Origin: Psychromarinibacter halotolerans
GTDB lineage: Bacteria; Pseudomonadota; Alphaproteobacteria; Rhodobacterales; Rhodobacteraceae
Direction of reading: 5' to 3'
Length of the DNA: 64,000 nt
NCBI RefSeq assembly: GCF_029168315.1
Contig: NZ_JARGYD010000010.1
Coordinates: 62,001 to 126,000 of the forward strand
Part shown: one piece after another, positions 50,434 through 59,806 of the stretch
Layout of the letters: every line of letters starts with the position of its first letter
How positions within the stretch are numbered: position 1 is the first letter of the stretch
The notes under the pieces: generated by a model
Told to the model about the DNA's origin: nothing
The model's input: only the letters and a program-made list of their open reading frames with translations
The model's database searches: none
Translations under genes and position numbers: made by a program

Positions 50434-50918
50434 TCACCGCGCCACAGGATCACGGCCACGCGGTCTCGGCGCGGCTAGACGTTCCGGCGGACACGGCCTT
50501 TGCCTTCGTGTCCGACCCGATCGCGCTGGGAGGCTGGTCGCTGGGCTGCATGAACACGGCCCCCGTGCCGGGTGCGCCGGGGATCTACGCCGGACGGTCG
50601 CTGTTCGACGGGTCGGAAACGCGGTTCGCCATCGCGGCGGACCCGGACCGGCGTATCGTCGATTTCCTGCTGGGCGAGCCGGGCGCGATGGTGCCGCGCA
50701 TCTCGATCCGGGTGGTGCCCGCCGAGGTCTGCGGACTGGACCCCGCGCAATGCCTTGTCACCATGTCGGCGTGGCGCGGGGCGGATATGAACGACACCCG
50801 CTGGCAACAGCTGTGCGCCTGCCACGAGGCAGAGATCCACCTGATCCGAGGCCAGTGCGAGGCCGCCGCCGCAGGCCAGCCCGTGCGCCCCTTCGCAACC
50901 GTCGAACGCGGGCGTTAG
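50430..50918 (+). CDS. SRPBCC-type protein
   Basis: The 162-residue protein has the START/SRPBCC-like pattern of a strand-helix-sheet fold: HAVSARLDVPADTAFAFVSD, then IALGGWSLGCM and later RWQQLCACHEAEIHLIRGQC as the C-terminal helix. These domains enclose hydrophobic ligands and serve as lipid- or aromatic-binding cyclases, hydratases or carriers. It overlaps the PLP gene by ATGA and is the last gene of the cluster. It converges on the deaminase gene, with stops a few bases apart. Confidence 0.75.
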   Translation: MITAPQDHGHAVSARLDVPADTAFAFVSDPIALGGWSLGCMNTAPVPGAPGIYAGRSLFDGSETRFAIAADPDRRIVDFLLGEPGAMVPRISIRVVPAEVCGLDPAQCLVTMSAWRGADMNDTRWQQLCACHEAEIHLIRGQCEAAAAGQPVRPFATVERGR

Positions 50919-52189
50919 CCGCCGCGCCGGCGGCGCACCGCATCGGGGCGGCCCGGGATCGACAGCGCCCCGTCGCCCCGCGCGGACCGCGACACGACCT
51001 TGCCCTTCGACACCACCGCCAACCGGGACGGACGCAGCCGCACCGCCTCGGTCGGGTCGGCGGCGTCCAGCACCACCAGCGACGCCATGCAGCCCTTGGC
51101 CAGCCCGTAGCCGTCCAGTCCGACGATCTTGGCGTTGGTTTCGGTCACCATCGTGAAGCAGCGCGCCATCTCGTCGGGGTGGGTCATCTGGGCGACGTGC
51201 AGCCCCATGAAGGCCACGTCCAGCATGTCGGCGGTGCCCAGTGAGTACCACGGGTCCAGCACGCAATCCTGCCCCCAGCCCACGTCGATGCCCAGCGCCT
51301 GCATCTCTTTCACCCGCGTCAGCCCGCGCCGCTTGGGGAAGGTGTCATGCCGCCCCTGAAGCACGATGTTGATCAGCGGGTTCGGGATCGCGGCGACGCC
51401 CGCCTCGGCGATCAGCGGCAGCAGCTTCGAGACATAGTAGTTGTCCATCGAGTGCATCGAGGTCAGGTGACTGCCGGTCGCCCGGCCGCCAAGGCCCAAC
51501 CGCTGCACCTCGTAGGCCAGCGTCTCGACATGGCGGGAATGGGGATCGTCGGTTTCGTCGCAGTGCAGGTCGATGGGCAGGCCGCGATCCGCCGCGATCT
51601 CGCACAGGTCGCGGACCGAGGCGGCGCCATCGGCCATCGTGCGCTCGAAATGCGGGATGCCGCCGACCACGTCGACGCCCATGTCCAGCGCGCGGATCAC
51701 GTTCTGGCGGCCCGTGGGCGCGCGGTACAGCCCGTCCTGCGGGAAGGCGACAAGCTGCAGGTCGAGATAGGGCTTCACCTTCTCTTTCACCTCAAGCATC
51801 GCGGTCACGGTGTTCAGGTGATCGGGGGTGGTGTCGACATGGGTGCGTACCGCCAGCAGGCCCATCGACACCGCCCAGTCGCAATAGCGCAGCGCGCGCT
51901 CGACCATCTCGTCCACGGTGGCGATGTCGCGCAGTTCGCCCCACAGCGAGATGCCTTCCAGCAGCGTGCCCGAGGCGTTCACGCGCGGCAGGCCGTAGGA
52001 CAGCGTGGCGTCCATGTGGAAATGCGGGTCCACGAAGGGCGGCGCGACAAGGTCGCCGGTGGCGTCGATCACCTCGCGCGCGTCAGCGTCGATCTTCGGC
52101 GCGACCTCGGCGATGCGGTCGCCGGTGATCGCGATGTCGGCCACCTGGCCGTCGGGCAGCGTGCCGCCCTTTACCAGCAGATCGAACAT
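50915..52189 (-). CDS. CodA-type deaminase, probably 5-methylcytosine deaminase
   Basis: The 424-residue amidohydrolase aligns with E. coli CodA at a constant offset of five. The metal ligands and catalytic residues H56, H58, H209, E212 and H241 are kept, Q151 in FPQ reads the base, and D308 is kept. The next residue, D314 in CodA, is C309 (GQDCVLDPW). Loss of that aspartate is the published mark of enzymes that accept 5-methylcytosine, with a Rhodobacter sphaeroides example. It shares one base (TGATG) with the upstream permease gene, so a transporter feeds it. Confidence 0.88.
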   Translation of the reverse strand: MFDLLVKGGTLPDGQVADIAITGDRIAEVAPKIDADAREVIDATGDLVAPPFVDPHFHMDATLSYGLPRVNASGTLLEGISLWGELRDIATVDEMVERALRYCDWAVSMGLLAVRTHVDTTPDHLNTVTAMLEVKEKVKPYLDLQLVAFPQDGLYRAPTGRQNVIRALDMGVDVVGGIPHFERTMADGAASVRDLCEIAADRGLPIDLHCDETDDPHSRHVETLAYEVQRLGLGGRATGSHLTSMHSMDNYYVSKLLPLIAEAGVAAIPNPLINIVLQGRHDTFPKRRGLTRVKEMQALGIDVGWGQDCVLDPWYSLGTADMLDVAFMGLHVAQMTHPDEMARCFTMVTETNAKIVGLDGYGLAKGCMASLVVLDAADPTEAVRLRPSRLAVVSKGKVVSRSARGDGALSIPGRPDAVRRRRGG

Positions 52190-53133
52190 CAGCGTTCCCC
52201 CTTGTTGAACGGCACCATCAGCGCGGCGGGAACCTCGGCCCGGCGCGACATGATCACAAGGGCAAGGATGGACAGGATGTAAGGCATCATCAGGAACACC
52301 TGGTAGGGAAGGACACCGCCCACGCTGGTCTGTTGCAGGCGGATCTGGAAGGCGTCGAAGGCGGCGAACAGGATCGCGCCCAGCAGCGCCTTGCCGGGCC
52401 GCCACGCGCCGAACACCACCAGCGCGATGCAGATCCAGCCGCGTCCGTTGACCATGTCGAAGAAGAAGCTGTCGAAGGCCGACAGGGTCAGGAACGACCC
52501 GCCCACCGCCATCAGCCCCGACCCCACGATCACCGCGCCCATGCGGATGCCGGTGACCGACAGTCCCTGCGCCGCCACGGCCGAGGGGTTCTCGCCCGCC
52601 GCGCGGACGGCAAGGCCGACCGGCGTGCGGTACAGCACCACCGCCACCACCGCGACCATCACGAATGCGGCGTAGGTCAGCGGCGTCTGGTTGAACAGCG
52701 CCGGGCCGATCAGCGGGATCTTCGACAACAGCGGGATCTCGACCGGCGTGAAGGCCTGGATCTTCGGGGGCGAAGACACCTCGGGCAGCACGACGCGGTA
52801 GGTGTAGAAGGTCAGCGCCGTGGCGAGCAGGGTCAGCCCGACGCCGACGACATGCTGCGACAGCCCGAAGGGCACCGACAGGATCGAATGCACACAGCCC
52901 AGCGCCATCCCGGTGGCGAAGGCCACCGCCACCCCGCCCCACAGCGGCAGCCCGGCCCAGACGGCGATCCAGCCCGCGAAGGCGCCCGCGACCATGATCC
53001 CCTCGATCCCGAGGTTCAGCACGCCCGCGCGTTCGCAGATCAGTTCGCCCAGCGTGGCGAAGATCAGCGGCGACGCGATGCGGATCGCGGCGGCCCAGAA
53101 GCTGGCGGACAGAAGGATGTCGAGGAATTCCAT
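52189..53133 (-). CDS. nucleobase/nucleoside ABC transporter permease 2
   Basis: The 314-residue BPD_transp_2 family permease has eight to ten membrane helices, with FATLGELICERAGVLNLGIEGIM near residue 25-47 and AAGENPSAVAAQGLSV as the coupling helix. It pairs with the other permease and the double ATPase in BMP-type importers (YufOPQ/NupABC-like). One-base overlaps join it to both neighbours. Confidence 0.93.
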   Translation of the reverse strand: MEFLDILLSASFWAAAIRIASPLIFATLGELICERAGVLNLGIEGIMVAGAFAGWIAVWAGLPLWGGVAVAFATGMALGCVHSILSVPFGLSQHVVGVGLTLLATALTFYTYRVVLPEVSSPPKIQAFTPVEIPLLSKIPLIGPALFNQTPLTYAAFVMVAVVAVVLYRTPVGLAVRAAGENPSAVAAQGLSVTGIRMGAVIVGSGLMAVGGSFLTLSAFDSFFFDMVNGRGWICIALVVFGAWRPGKALLGAILFAAFDAFQIRLQQTSVGGVLPYQVFLMMPYILSILALVIMSRRAEVPAALMVPFNKGER

Positions 53134-54182
53134 CAGTCTCTCCGCACGCGGAACTTGGTCAGCAGGATCGCCAGCACCATCAGCAGCAGCGCCGTCGCCA
53201 GCATGATGTCGGCAAGGTAGGTCGGCACGCCCACCGCGCGGCTCATGCTGTCGGCGCCGACGAAGATCGCCGCGACGAACAGCGCCGCCACCACCACGCC
53301 CAAGGGGTGCAGCAGCGCCAGCATCGCCACCACGATCCCGGTGTAGCCATAGCCCGGTGACAGATCCAAGGTCAGCGACCCCTTCAGCCCCGCCACCTCG
53401 GAAAAGCCCGCCAGCGCGGCAAGGCCGCCCGACAGCAGCGCGGTCTTCAGGATCACCGACATCACCGGCATCCCGGCAAAGCGCGCGGCTTCAGCGTTCT
53501 GGCCGACCGCGCGCATCTCGAAGCCCAGCGTGGTGCGGGTCTGGATGAACCAGACCGCAACGGCGGCGATCAGCGCCAGCGCGAAGCCCCAGTGCAGGCG
53601 CAGCCCCTCGACGATGCGCGGCAGGCGCGCCTCTTCGATCAGGCGCGGCGACTTGGGCCACCCCATGCCCATCGGGTCCTTCAGCGGGCCTTCCAGCAGG
53701 TAGGACACGAACAGCAGGAAGATGAAGTTGAACAGCAGCGTCGTGACCACCTCGTCCACCCCGAAGCGGGTCTTCAGGATCGCGGGAACCAGCAGCACCA
53801 GCGCCCCGGCCAAAGCGGCGGCCAGCCCGATCACCGGGATCAGCACCGGCGCCGGAAGGGTCAGCGCGCCGGTTCCCAGCACCACCGTGACCACCGCGCC
53901 TGCGTACAACTGCGCCTCGGCCCCGATGTTCCACAGCTTCGCGCGGAACGCGACGGCGACGGCAAGGCCGGTGAAGATCAGCGGCGTCGCGCGGTTCAGC
54001 GTTTCCAGCAGGGCGAACTTCGATCCGACCGCGCCTTTCACGATTTCCCCGAACACCCGCAGCGGGTCGCCCCCCGCGATCATCGCAAGAAGCGCGGCGA
54101 CCGCGAAGGTCGCAACGATCGCCAGCGCCGGAGGCGTGGCACGGCGGGCGAAGCTGGGCGCTTGGATCGGTTCAAGCCGCAT
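53133..54182 (-). CDS. nucleobase/nucleoside ABC transporter permease 1
   Basis: The 349-residue permease of the same family has a longer N-terminus and AVAVAFRAKLWNIGAEAQLYAG near residue 76-97; RAVGQNAEAARFAGM is the coupling helix. The start at 54182 follows GAGGAGA and overlaps the ATPase stop by 11 bases. Confidence 0.93.
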   Translation of the reverse strand: MRLEPIQAPSFARRATPPALAIVATFAVAALLAMIAGGDPLRVFGEIVKGAVGSKFALLETLNRATPLIFTGLAVAVAFRAKLWNIGAEAQLYAGAVVTVVLGTGALTLPAPVLIPVIGLAAALAGALVLLVPAILKTRFGVDEVVTTLLFNFIFLLFVSYLLEGPLKDPMGMGWPKSPRLIEEARLPRIVEGLRLHWGFALALIAAVAVWFIQTRTTLGFEMRAVGQNAEAARFAGMPVMSVILKTALLSGGLAALAGFSEVAGLKGSLTLDLSPGYGYTGIVVAMLALLHPLGVVVAALFVAAIFVGADSMSRAVGVPTYLADIMLATALLLMVLAILLTKFRVRRD

Positions 54183-55713
54183 GGGTCGTCTCCTCGAACC
54201 CGTGGCCCGCCATCCATGCGCCAAGGTGCTCGGGTTTCATCGTGCCGCGCGCAAAGGCGGGCGACAGGCGCCCTTCGGAAATGACGTGGATCACGTCGGA
54301 CAGGCGCTGGATCTCGTCCAGGTCTTCCGAGATCAGCAGCACCGCCGCCCCGCGCGCCCGCGCCTCGGCCAGCTGACCGTGCACATAGTTCACCGCGCCG
54401 ATGTCCAGCCCGCGCACCGGCTGGTTCGCAAGGATGATTTTCGGCTCGCCTTCCAGCACGCGGCCAAGGATGAGCTTTTGCATGTTGCCCCCCGACAGCA
54501 GGCGGATGCGGGTATCGCGCCCCGGACAGCGCACGTCGTACTTGTCGATCAGGTCGCCCGCAAAGCGCCGGGCATCAGGCCAGTTCATCCAGCCGCCCTT
54601 GCTGAAGCCGGACCTGTAGGTCTCAAGGATCGCGTTTTCCGTCAGGTTGAAGTCGGCGATGGTGCCGGTGTGGTGCCGGTCCTCGGGAATGCGGGCGATG
54701 CCTTCTGCAATGGCGGCGCGCGGGGTCCAGCTGCGCGGCGTCGACCCGGCCAGCCACATCTCTCCCGCCGCCGGGATCTCTAGCCCCGCGATCAGGTCCG
54801 ACAGCGCGCCCTGACCGTTACCCGACACGCCCGCCAGTCCGGTGATCTGCCCTGCCCGCAGGTCCAGCGACACGTTGCGCAGACCGGTCGCCCGACCCTC
54901 GCCCGAGGTGCTGACGTCTTTCAGCGAAAGCAAAACCGGCCCCGGCTGGGTCGGCTCGAAGCTGGGCGCGGTGACCTCGGCCCCGACCATCAGCGCGGCC
55001 AGTTCCTCGCGGGTGGCGCCCTTGGTCGCGCGCTCCGCGACCAGCCGACCGTGCCGAAGGACGACGACGCGGGATGCGATGGCCAGCACCTCGTGCAGCT
55101 TGTGGCTGATGAACACGACGGACAGCCCCTGCCCCACCGCCTCGCGCAGGGTGGCGAACAGGGCGTCGGTTTCCTGCGGCGTCAGCACGGCGGTGGGTTC
55201 GTCAAGGATCAGGATCTTCGCGTCGCGGTACAGCGCCTTCAGGATCTCGACCCGCTGGCGTTCGCCGACCGTCAGGCTGCCGACGCGCGCGTCAGGGTCG
55301 ACCTTCAGGTGAAACCGGGCCGACAGATCGCGGATTCGCGCCCGGACCTTCGCAGGACCCAGCGACGCCGCGGTCAGCCGGTCGACGCCCAGCACGATGT
55401 TCTCCCAGACGGTCAGGTTGCCGGCCAGCGTGAAATGCTGGTGCACCATGCCAACCCCGGCGTCCAAGGCCGCGCGGGGACGGCCCGGCGGCAGACGCTC
55501 GCCGAACAGCTCCACGTAACCCTCGTCGGCGGTGTACTGGCCGAACAGGATGTTCATCAGCGTGGTCTTGCCCGCGCCGTTCTCGCCCAGCAGCGCGATC
55601 ACCTCGCCGCGGTGCAGATCGAACGAGACCCCGTCGTTCGCGACGACGGGGCCGAAATGCTTGGTGATGTTGGAAAGGCGCAGAACGGGCTGCGCCGGGC
55701 CTGCGCCTTCCAT
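54172..55713 (-). CDS. nucleobase/nucleoside ABC transporter ATPase (double domain)
   Basis: The 513-residue protein has two ABC domains. The first has Walker A GENGAGKTTL, the signature region LTVGERQRVEIL and Walker B ILILDEPTAVLT. The second is degenerate: GVSGNGQGAL in place of Walker A, LLSGGNMQKLIL as signature and ILANQPVRGLD for Walker B. That is the normal asymmetry of YufO/RbsA-type proteins. The ATG at 55713 lies two bases after the BMP gene stop; an overlapping GTG at 55719 is possible. Confidence 0.93.
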   Translation of the reverse strand: MEGAGPAQPVLRLSNITKHFGPVVANDGVSFDLHRGEVIALLGENGAGKTTLMNILFGQYTADEGYVELFGERLPPGRPRAALDAGVGMVHQHFTLAGNLTVWENIVLGVDRLTAASLGPAKVRARIRDLSARFHLKVDPDARVGSLTVGERQRVEILKALYRDAKILILDEPTAVLTPQETDALFATLREAVGQGLSVVFISHKLHEVLAIASRVVVLRHGRLVAERATKGATREELAALMVGAEVTAPSFEPTQPGPVLLSLKDVSTSGEGRATGLRNVSLDLRAGQITGLAGVSGNGQGALSDLIAGLEIPAAGEMWLAGSTPRSWTPRAAIAEGIARIPEDRHHTGTIADFNLTENAILETYRSGFSKGGWMNWPDARRFAGDLIDKYDVRCPGRDTRIRLLSGGNMQKLILGRVLEGEPKIILANQPVRGLDIGAVNYVHGQLAEARARGAAVLLISEDLDEIQRLSDVIHVISEGRLSPAFARGTMKPEHLGAWMAGHGFEETTHAA

Positions 55714-55715
55714 GA

Positions 55716-56741
55716 TCACATCGACGTCGGTTCTTCGTCGTTGATCTCGACGGTGAACTCGCCCGCCTTGATCGCGGCCTCCTTCTCGGCCACCAGCGCC
55801 ATCGCCTCTTCGGGGACCTTGCCCTCGAAGGTGCCCAGCGGCGCCAGCGAACTGCCGCCCTCTGCCATGAAGGAATATACGCCATAGTCGGCGGCGGTGA
55901 ACTCGCCCGCCTTCACGGCGGCGATGGCGGCATCCAGCGTCGGCTCGAAATGCCACAGCGCCGAGGCGACGACGGTTTCGGGATAGTCGGACTGCGTGTC
56001 GATCACGTTGCCGATCGCCAGCAGGCCGCGCTCCTTGGCCGCATCCGACACGCCGAAGCGTTCGGCGTACAGCATGTCCGCGCCGTTCTCGATCATCGCG
56101 AAGGCGGTTTCCTTGGCCTTGGGCGGATCGAACCACGAGCCGATGAACGACACCTGGAAGGTGATGTCCGGGTTCATCTCGCGCGCGCCCGCCATGAAGG
56201 CGTGCATCAGGCGGTTCACCTCGGGGATCGGGAAGCCGCCGACCATGCCGATGTTGCCCGTTTCGGACATCGCGCCGGCGATGATGCCGGACAGGTAGCT
56301 GGCGTCCTGGATGTAATTGTCGAACACGGCGAGGTTCGGGACCGCCGGGTCTTCCTTGAAGGACGACCCCATCAGGAAGGCCACGTCGGGATAGTCGGCG
56401 GCGACCTCGCGGGCCTCTTGCTCGACGCCGAAGATCTCGCCCACGATCAGGTCATAGCCCTGTTCGGCGTATTCGCGCATCACGCGGGGATAGTCGGTGT
56501 TCGCGGTGTTTTCCGAGTAGGTGTACTCGATATCGCCCCGCTCTTGCGCGGCCATCGCGGCGATGTGGATGCGGCTGACCCACTGCTGCTCGACCGGCAC
56601 GGTGTAGATCCCGGCGACCTTCAGCGTCTCTTGCGCCCAAAGCTTCGACGGAGACAGGGCGCCGGCCGCAGCCAGCGCGGTGGCCGAACCGGCCAGAAAG
56701 CGGCGGCGGGATACCGGCGCGGGAACGAGAAGTTTCGACAT
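55716..56741 (-). CDS. BMP-family substrate-binding protein
   Basis: The 341-residue PnrA/Bmp-type protein binds nucleosides or bases for ABC import. It has a twin-arginine-like signal (SRRRFLAG) rather than the lipoprotein signal common in this family. Conserved parts are VPVEQQWVSRIHIAAM, IVGEIFGVEQEAREVA and GNIGMVGGFPIPEVNR. It is the first gene of a five-gene operon with GGGGGAT upstream. Together with the 5'-nucleotidase at 30.8 kb it suggests scavenging of nucleotides; the deaminase narrows the cargo to a pyrimidine. Confidence 0.92.
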   Translation of the reverse strand: MSKLLVPAPVSRRRFLAGSATALAAAGALSPSKLWAQETLKVAGIYTVPVEQQWVSRIHIAAMAAQERGDIEYTYSENTANTDYPRVMREYAEQGYDLIVGEIFGVEQEAREVAADYPDVAFLMGSSFKEDPAVPNLAVFDNYIQDASYLSGIIAGAMSETGNIGMVGGFPIPEVNRLMHAFMAGAREMNPDITFQVSFIGSWFDPPKAKETAFAMIENGADMLYAERFGVSDAAKERGLLAIGNVIDTQSDYPETVVASALWHFEPTLDAAIAAVKAGEFTAADYGVYSFMAEGGSSLAPLGTFEGKVPEEAMALVAEKEAAIKAGEFTVEINDEEPTSM

Positions 56742-57047
56742 GTCAGATGATCCCCCAGGTCTGTGTGGACTCGCCCTTTCCAGAGCTTGTCCAAACGGTA
56801 AAATTTTGCCCGCCGGACGCAAGCGCGGCGCGACGGCGGCGTGGCAGCGCGCCGGTCCTGTTCATTTATCTGGCACAACTTGCACCGACCGCACAAGAAC
56901 TCAGCACACCAAGCGACCCACTTCTCGCCTGGGCGGTCGATCCGGCGCTTTGGCGGCGCGACAGACCCGCCTGCGTTCTTGACGTGAATGCTGATTCATG
57001 TTTCACAATTCAGCAAGATCACCGGACCTGAAAGGGAGGAGTCCAGG
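56742..57047. other. divergent promoter region of two ABC transporter operons
   Basis: This 306-bp stretch holds both promoters. TTGACG at 56979-56984 is a candidate -35 box for the rightward operon, and an inverted repeat TGAAT-GCTG-ATTCA at 56985-56998 overlaps its spacer, a possible operator. I see no small gene. Confidence 0.4.
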
Positions 57048-58220
57048 ATGAGGAAGATCCTTGCAGCCGGAAGCATGGCGCTGTTGCTTGCCAGCCCGGC
57101 TTTCGCCGAAATCCGCATTGCCCATGTCTACGGCAAGACCGGCGCGCTTGAAGCGTATGCCGAACAGTCGCACATCGGCCTGATGCTGGGGCTGGAATAC
57201 GCCACCGGCGGCACGATGGAGATCGACGGCGAGCCGATCGTCGTGATCGAGAAGGACACCCAGCTGAAACCCGACGTCGGCAAGGCCGTGCTGGCCGAGG
57301 CCTACGGCGACGACGACGCGCATATCGCGGTCGGTCCCGTCAGCTCGGGCGTGGCGCTGGCGATGCTGCCGGTGGCCGAGGAATACGAACGCCTGCTGAT
57401 CGTCGAACCGGCGGTGGCGGATTCGATCACCGGCGCGAACTGGAACCGCTATATCTTCCGCACCGGCCGCAACTCGTCGCAGGACGCCATCGCCAACGCC
57501 GTAGCCTTGGGCGGCGACGGCGTGACCGTGGCGACGCTGGCGCAGGACTATGCCTTTGGCCGTGACGGCGTGGCGGCATTCAAGACCGCGCTGGAAGCCA
57601 CCGGCGCGACGCTCGCGCACGAAGAATACGTGCCCACCGACACCACCGACTTCACCGCCGCGGCGGAACGCATCTTCAACGCGATGGGTGACATCGAGGG
57701 CGAGAAGAAGCTGTTCATCATCTGGGCCGGCGGCGGCAACCCGATGTCCAAGATCAACGCGATGGACCCCTCGCGCTTCGGCATCGAGATCGCCACGGGC
57801 GGCAACATCCTTGCGGCGCTGACCGCCTACAAGGAACTGCCGGGCATGGAAGGCGCGACCTATTATTACTACGAGATCCCGGACAACGACGTGAACGACT
57901 GGCTGGTGACCGAGCATATGGAACGCCACGGCACCCCGCCCGATTTCTTCACCGCAGGCGGCATGGCCGCGGGGATCGCCATCGTCGAGGCGATCAAGAA
58001 GGCCGGCACCTACGAAGATACCGAGGCGCTGATCGAGGCGATGGAAGGCATGGAATGGGACGGCCCTAAAGGCCCGATGATGTTCCGCGCCGAGGACCAC
58101 CAGGCGCTGCAGACCATGTACCACTTCGTGACCGAAGTTCAGGACGGCAAGGACTATGGCGTCCCGGTGCTGGTCCGCGAACTGGGCATCGAAGACATGG
58201 ACATCCCGATCAACAACTGA
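57048..58220 (+). CDS. substrate-binding protein, branched-chain/amide ABC family
   Basis: The 390-residue type I periplasmic binding protein has a signal peptide ending AFA (about residue 20) and then EIRIAHVYGKTGALEAYAEQ. The hinge segment AVGPVSSGVALAMLPVAEEY and FRTGRNSSQDAIA are typical. Starts at 57048 with AAAGGGAGGAG upstream. It is the first gene of a five-gene HAAT transporter. The ligand could be an amino acid, an amide, urea or an aromatic acid; nearby acyl-CoA synthetase and hotdog genes point to an acid. Confidence 0.92.
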   Translation: MRKILAAGSMALLLASPAFAEIRIAHVYGKTGALEAYAEQSHIGLMLGLEYATGGTMEIDGEPIVVIEKDTQLKPDVGKAVLAEAYGDDDAHIAVGPVSSGVALAMLPVAEEYERLLIVEPAVADSITGANWNRYIFRTGRNSSQDAIANAVALGGDGVTVATLAQDYAFGRDGVAAFKTALEATGATLAHEEYVPTDTTDFTAAAERIFNAMGDIEGEKKLFIIWAGGGNPMSKINAMDPSRFGIEIATGGNILAALTAYKELPGMEGATYYYYEIPDNDVNDWLVTEHMERHGTPPDFFTAGGMAAGIAIVEAIKKAGTYEDTEALIEAMEGMEWDGPKGPMMFRAEDHQALQTMYHFVTEVQDGKDYGVPVLVRELGIEDMDIPINN

Positions 58221-58326
58221 TCGCGGACCTGGGCGCGCGACCCAAACGTCGCGCGCCCTTCCCTCCCCCTTCCCCAGTTCCTTCGCCCGCAAACGAACCG
58301 CAGACGAACCGCAGCCGAAAGCCCCC

Positions 58327-59091
58327 ATGACCCGGACCCTTCTGGAAACCGACGGCCTGACCGTGCGCTTCGGCGGCCATGTCGCGGTGGACGCCGTCAC
58401 CTGCGCCTTTTCCGCCGGCCAGCTGACCGCCATCGTCGGCCCCAACGGCGCGGGCAAGACGACCTATTTCAACCTGATTTCCGGCCAGATCGCCGCCACC
58501 GCCGGGACCGTCCGCCTGATGGGCGAGGACGTGACCCGCACCTCTGTCGCGGAACGCTGCCGCAAGGGGCTTGGCCGCGCGTTCCAGCTCACCAGCCTGT
58601 TCCCGGACCTGAGCGTTCTGGAAAACGTCCGGCTGGTCATTCAGGCGCATCAGCGCAAGGGCTTCGGGCTGTTCTCGATGGCGGACTCGCATGTCGAACT
58701 GACCACCCGCGCGATGGCGGTGCTGGACCGCGTGCGGCTGGACACCCTGAAGGATCAGAACGTGTCCGAGCTAAGCCACGGCAACCAGCGCAAGCTGGAA
58801 GTCGCGATGCTGATCGCGCTGGACCCGATGGTCTATATGTTCGACGAACCCACCGCCGGCATGAGCGTCGACGAAGCGCCCGTCGTGCTGGATCTGATCG
58901 CCGAGCTGAAACACGACACCGACCGCACCATCCTGCTGGTCGAGCACAAGATGGACGTGATCCGCACCCTCGCCGACCGCATCATCGTGCTGCACAACGG
59001 CGCGCTGGCCGCCGACGGCGACCCGGCGACGGTCATGGCCTCGGACGTGGTGCAAGAGGCCTACATGGGCCGGGAGCTGACCGATGTCTGA
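58327..59091 (+). CDS. ABC transporter ATPase, LivG type
   Basis: The 254-residue ATPase has Walker A GPNGAGKTT, GLGRAFQLTSLFPDLSVLENV after it, the signature ELSHGNQRKLEVAM (a variant of LSGGQ normal for LivG) and Walker B VYMFDEPTAGMS. The start at 58327 lies 107 bases after the binding protein. It overlaps the next gene by eight bases. Confidence 0.94.
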   Translation: MTRTLLETDGLTVRFGGHVAVDAVTCAFSAGQLTAIVGPNGAGKTTYFNLISGQIAATAGTVRLMGEDVTRTSVAERCRKGLGRAFQLTSLFPDLSVLENVRLVIQAHQRKGFGLFSMADSHVELTTRAMAVLDRVRLDTLKDQNVSELSHGNQRKLEVAMLIALDPMVYMFDEPTAGMSVDEAPVVLDLIAELKHDTDRTILLVEHKMDVIRTLADRIIVLHNGALAADGDPATVMASDVVQEAYMGRELTDV

Positions 59092-59806
59092 TCCGATCCT
59101 GACGCTAAAGGGCGTCCACACTGACATCGCCCAGTACCACATCCTGCAGGGTGTCGACCTTGAGGTCCCGCGCGGTCAGGTGACGATGCTGCTGGGCCGC
59201 AACGGCGTCGGCAAAACCACCACGCTGCGCACGATCATCGGCCACTGGCAGGCGAAATCGGGCGAGATCGCCTTTGACGGCGCCGCGATCACCGACATCC
59301 CCACGCCCGCCCGCGCCCGCGCCGGGATCGGCTTCGTCCCCGAGGACATGGGCATCTTCACCGACCTGACGGTCGAGGAAAACATGATCCTCGCCGCCGC
59401 CTCGGGCCCGCTGGACAAGGCGCGCCTCGACTGGATCTTTGCCGCCTTCCCGCCGCTGAAAACCTTCTGGCGGTCCGAGGCGGGGAACCTGTCGGGCGGC
59501 CAGAAGCAGATGCTGTCCATCGCCCGCGCGATGGCGGAAGAGCGCAAGCTGTACCTGATCGACGAACCCACCAAGGGCCTTGCCCCCGCCATCGTGTCGA
59601 CGATGGCCGGCGCGCTGCGCGACCTGAAACGGCAGGGCGCGTCGGTGCTGCTGGTGGAACAGAACTTCTCGGTCGCCAAGGCGCTGGGGGACACTGCCGC
59701 CGTAATGGACGACGGCCGCGTCGTCTGGACCGGCGCAATGGCGGAACTTGCCGCCAGCGCCGAATTGCAGGAACGCCTTATGGGCCTGAGCATGGAGGCG
59801 CACTGA
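59084..59806 (+). CDS. ABC transporter ATPase, LivF type
   Basis: The 240-residue ATPase has Walker A GRNGVGKTT, FVPEDMGIFTDLTVEEN, signature LSGGQKQMLSIARAM and Walker B LYLIDEPTKGLAP. It forms the second half of the ATPase pair. Its stop and the ATG of the permease share a base. Confidence 0.94.
   Translation: MSDPILTLKGVHTDIAQYHILQGVDLEVPRGQVTMLLGRNGVGKTTTLRTIIGHWQAKSGEIAFDGAAITDIPTPARARAGIGFVPEDMGIFTDLTVEENMILAAASGPLDKARLDWIFAAFPPLKTFWRSEAGNLSGGQKQMLSIARAMAEERKLYLIDEPTKGLAPAIVSTMAGALRDLKRQGASVLLVEQNFSVAKALGDTAAVMDDGRVVWTGAMAELAASAELQERLMGLSMEAH

Noticed and set aside
50915..52942. A longer deaminase with an extra 250 N-terminal residues
   Set aside because: The extra part runs out of frame through the permease gene; the ATG at 52189 has a ribosome site and gives the exact CodA layout.
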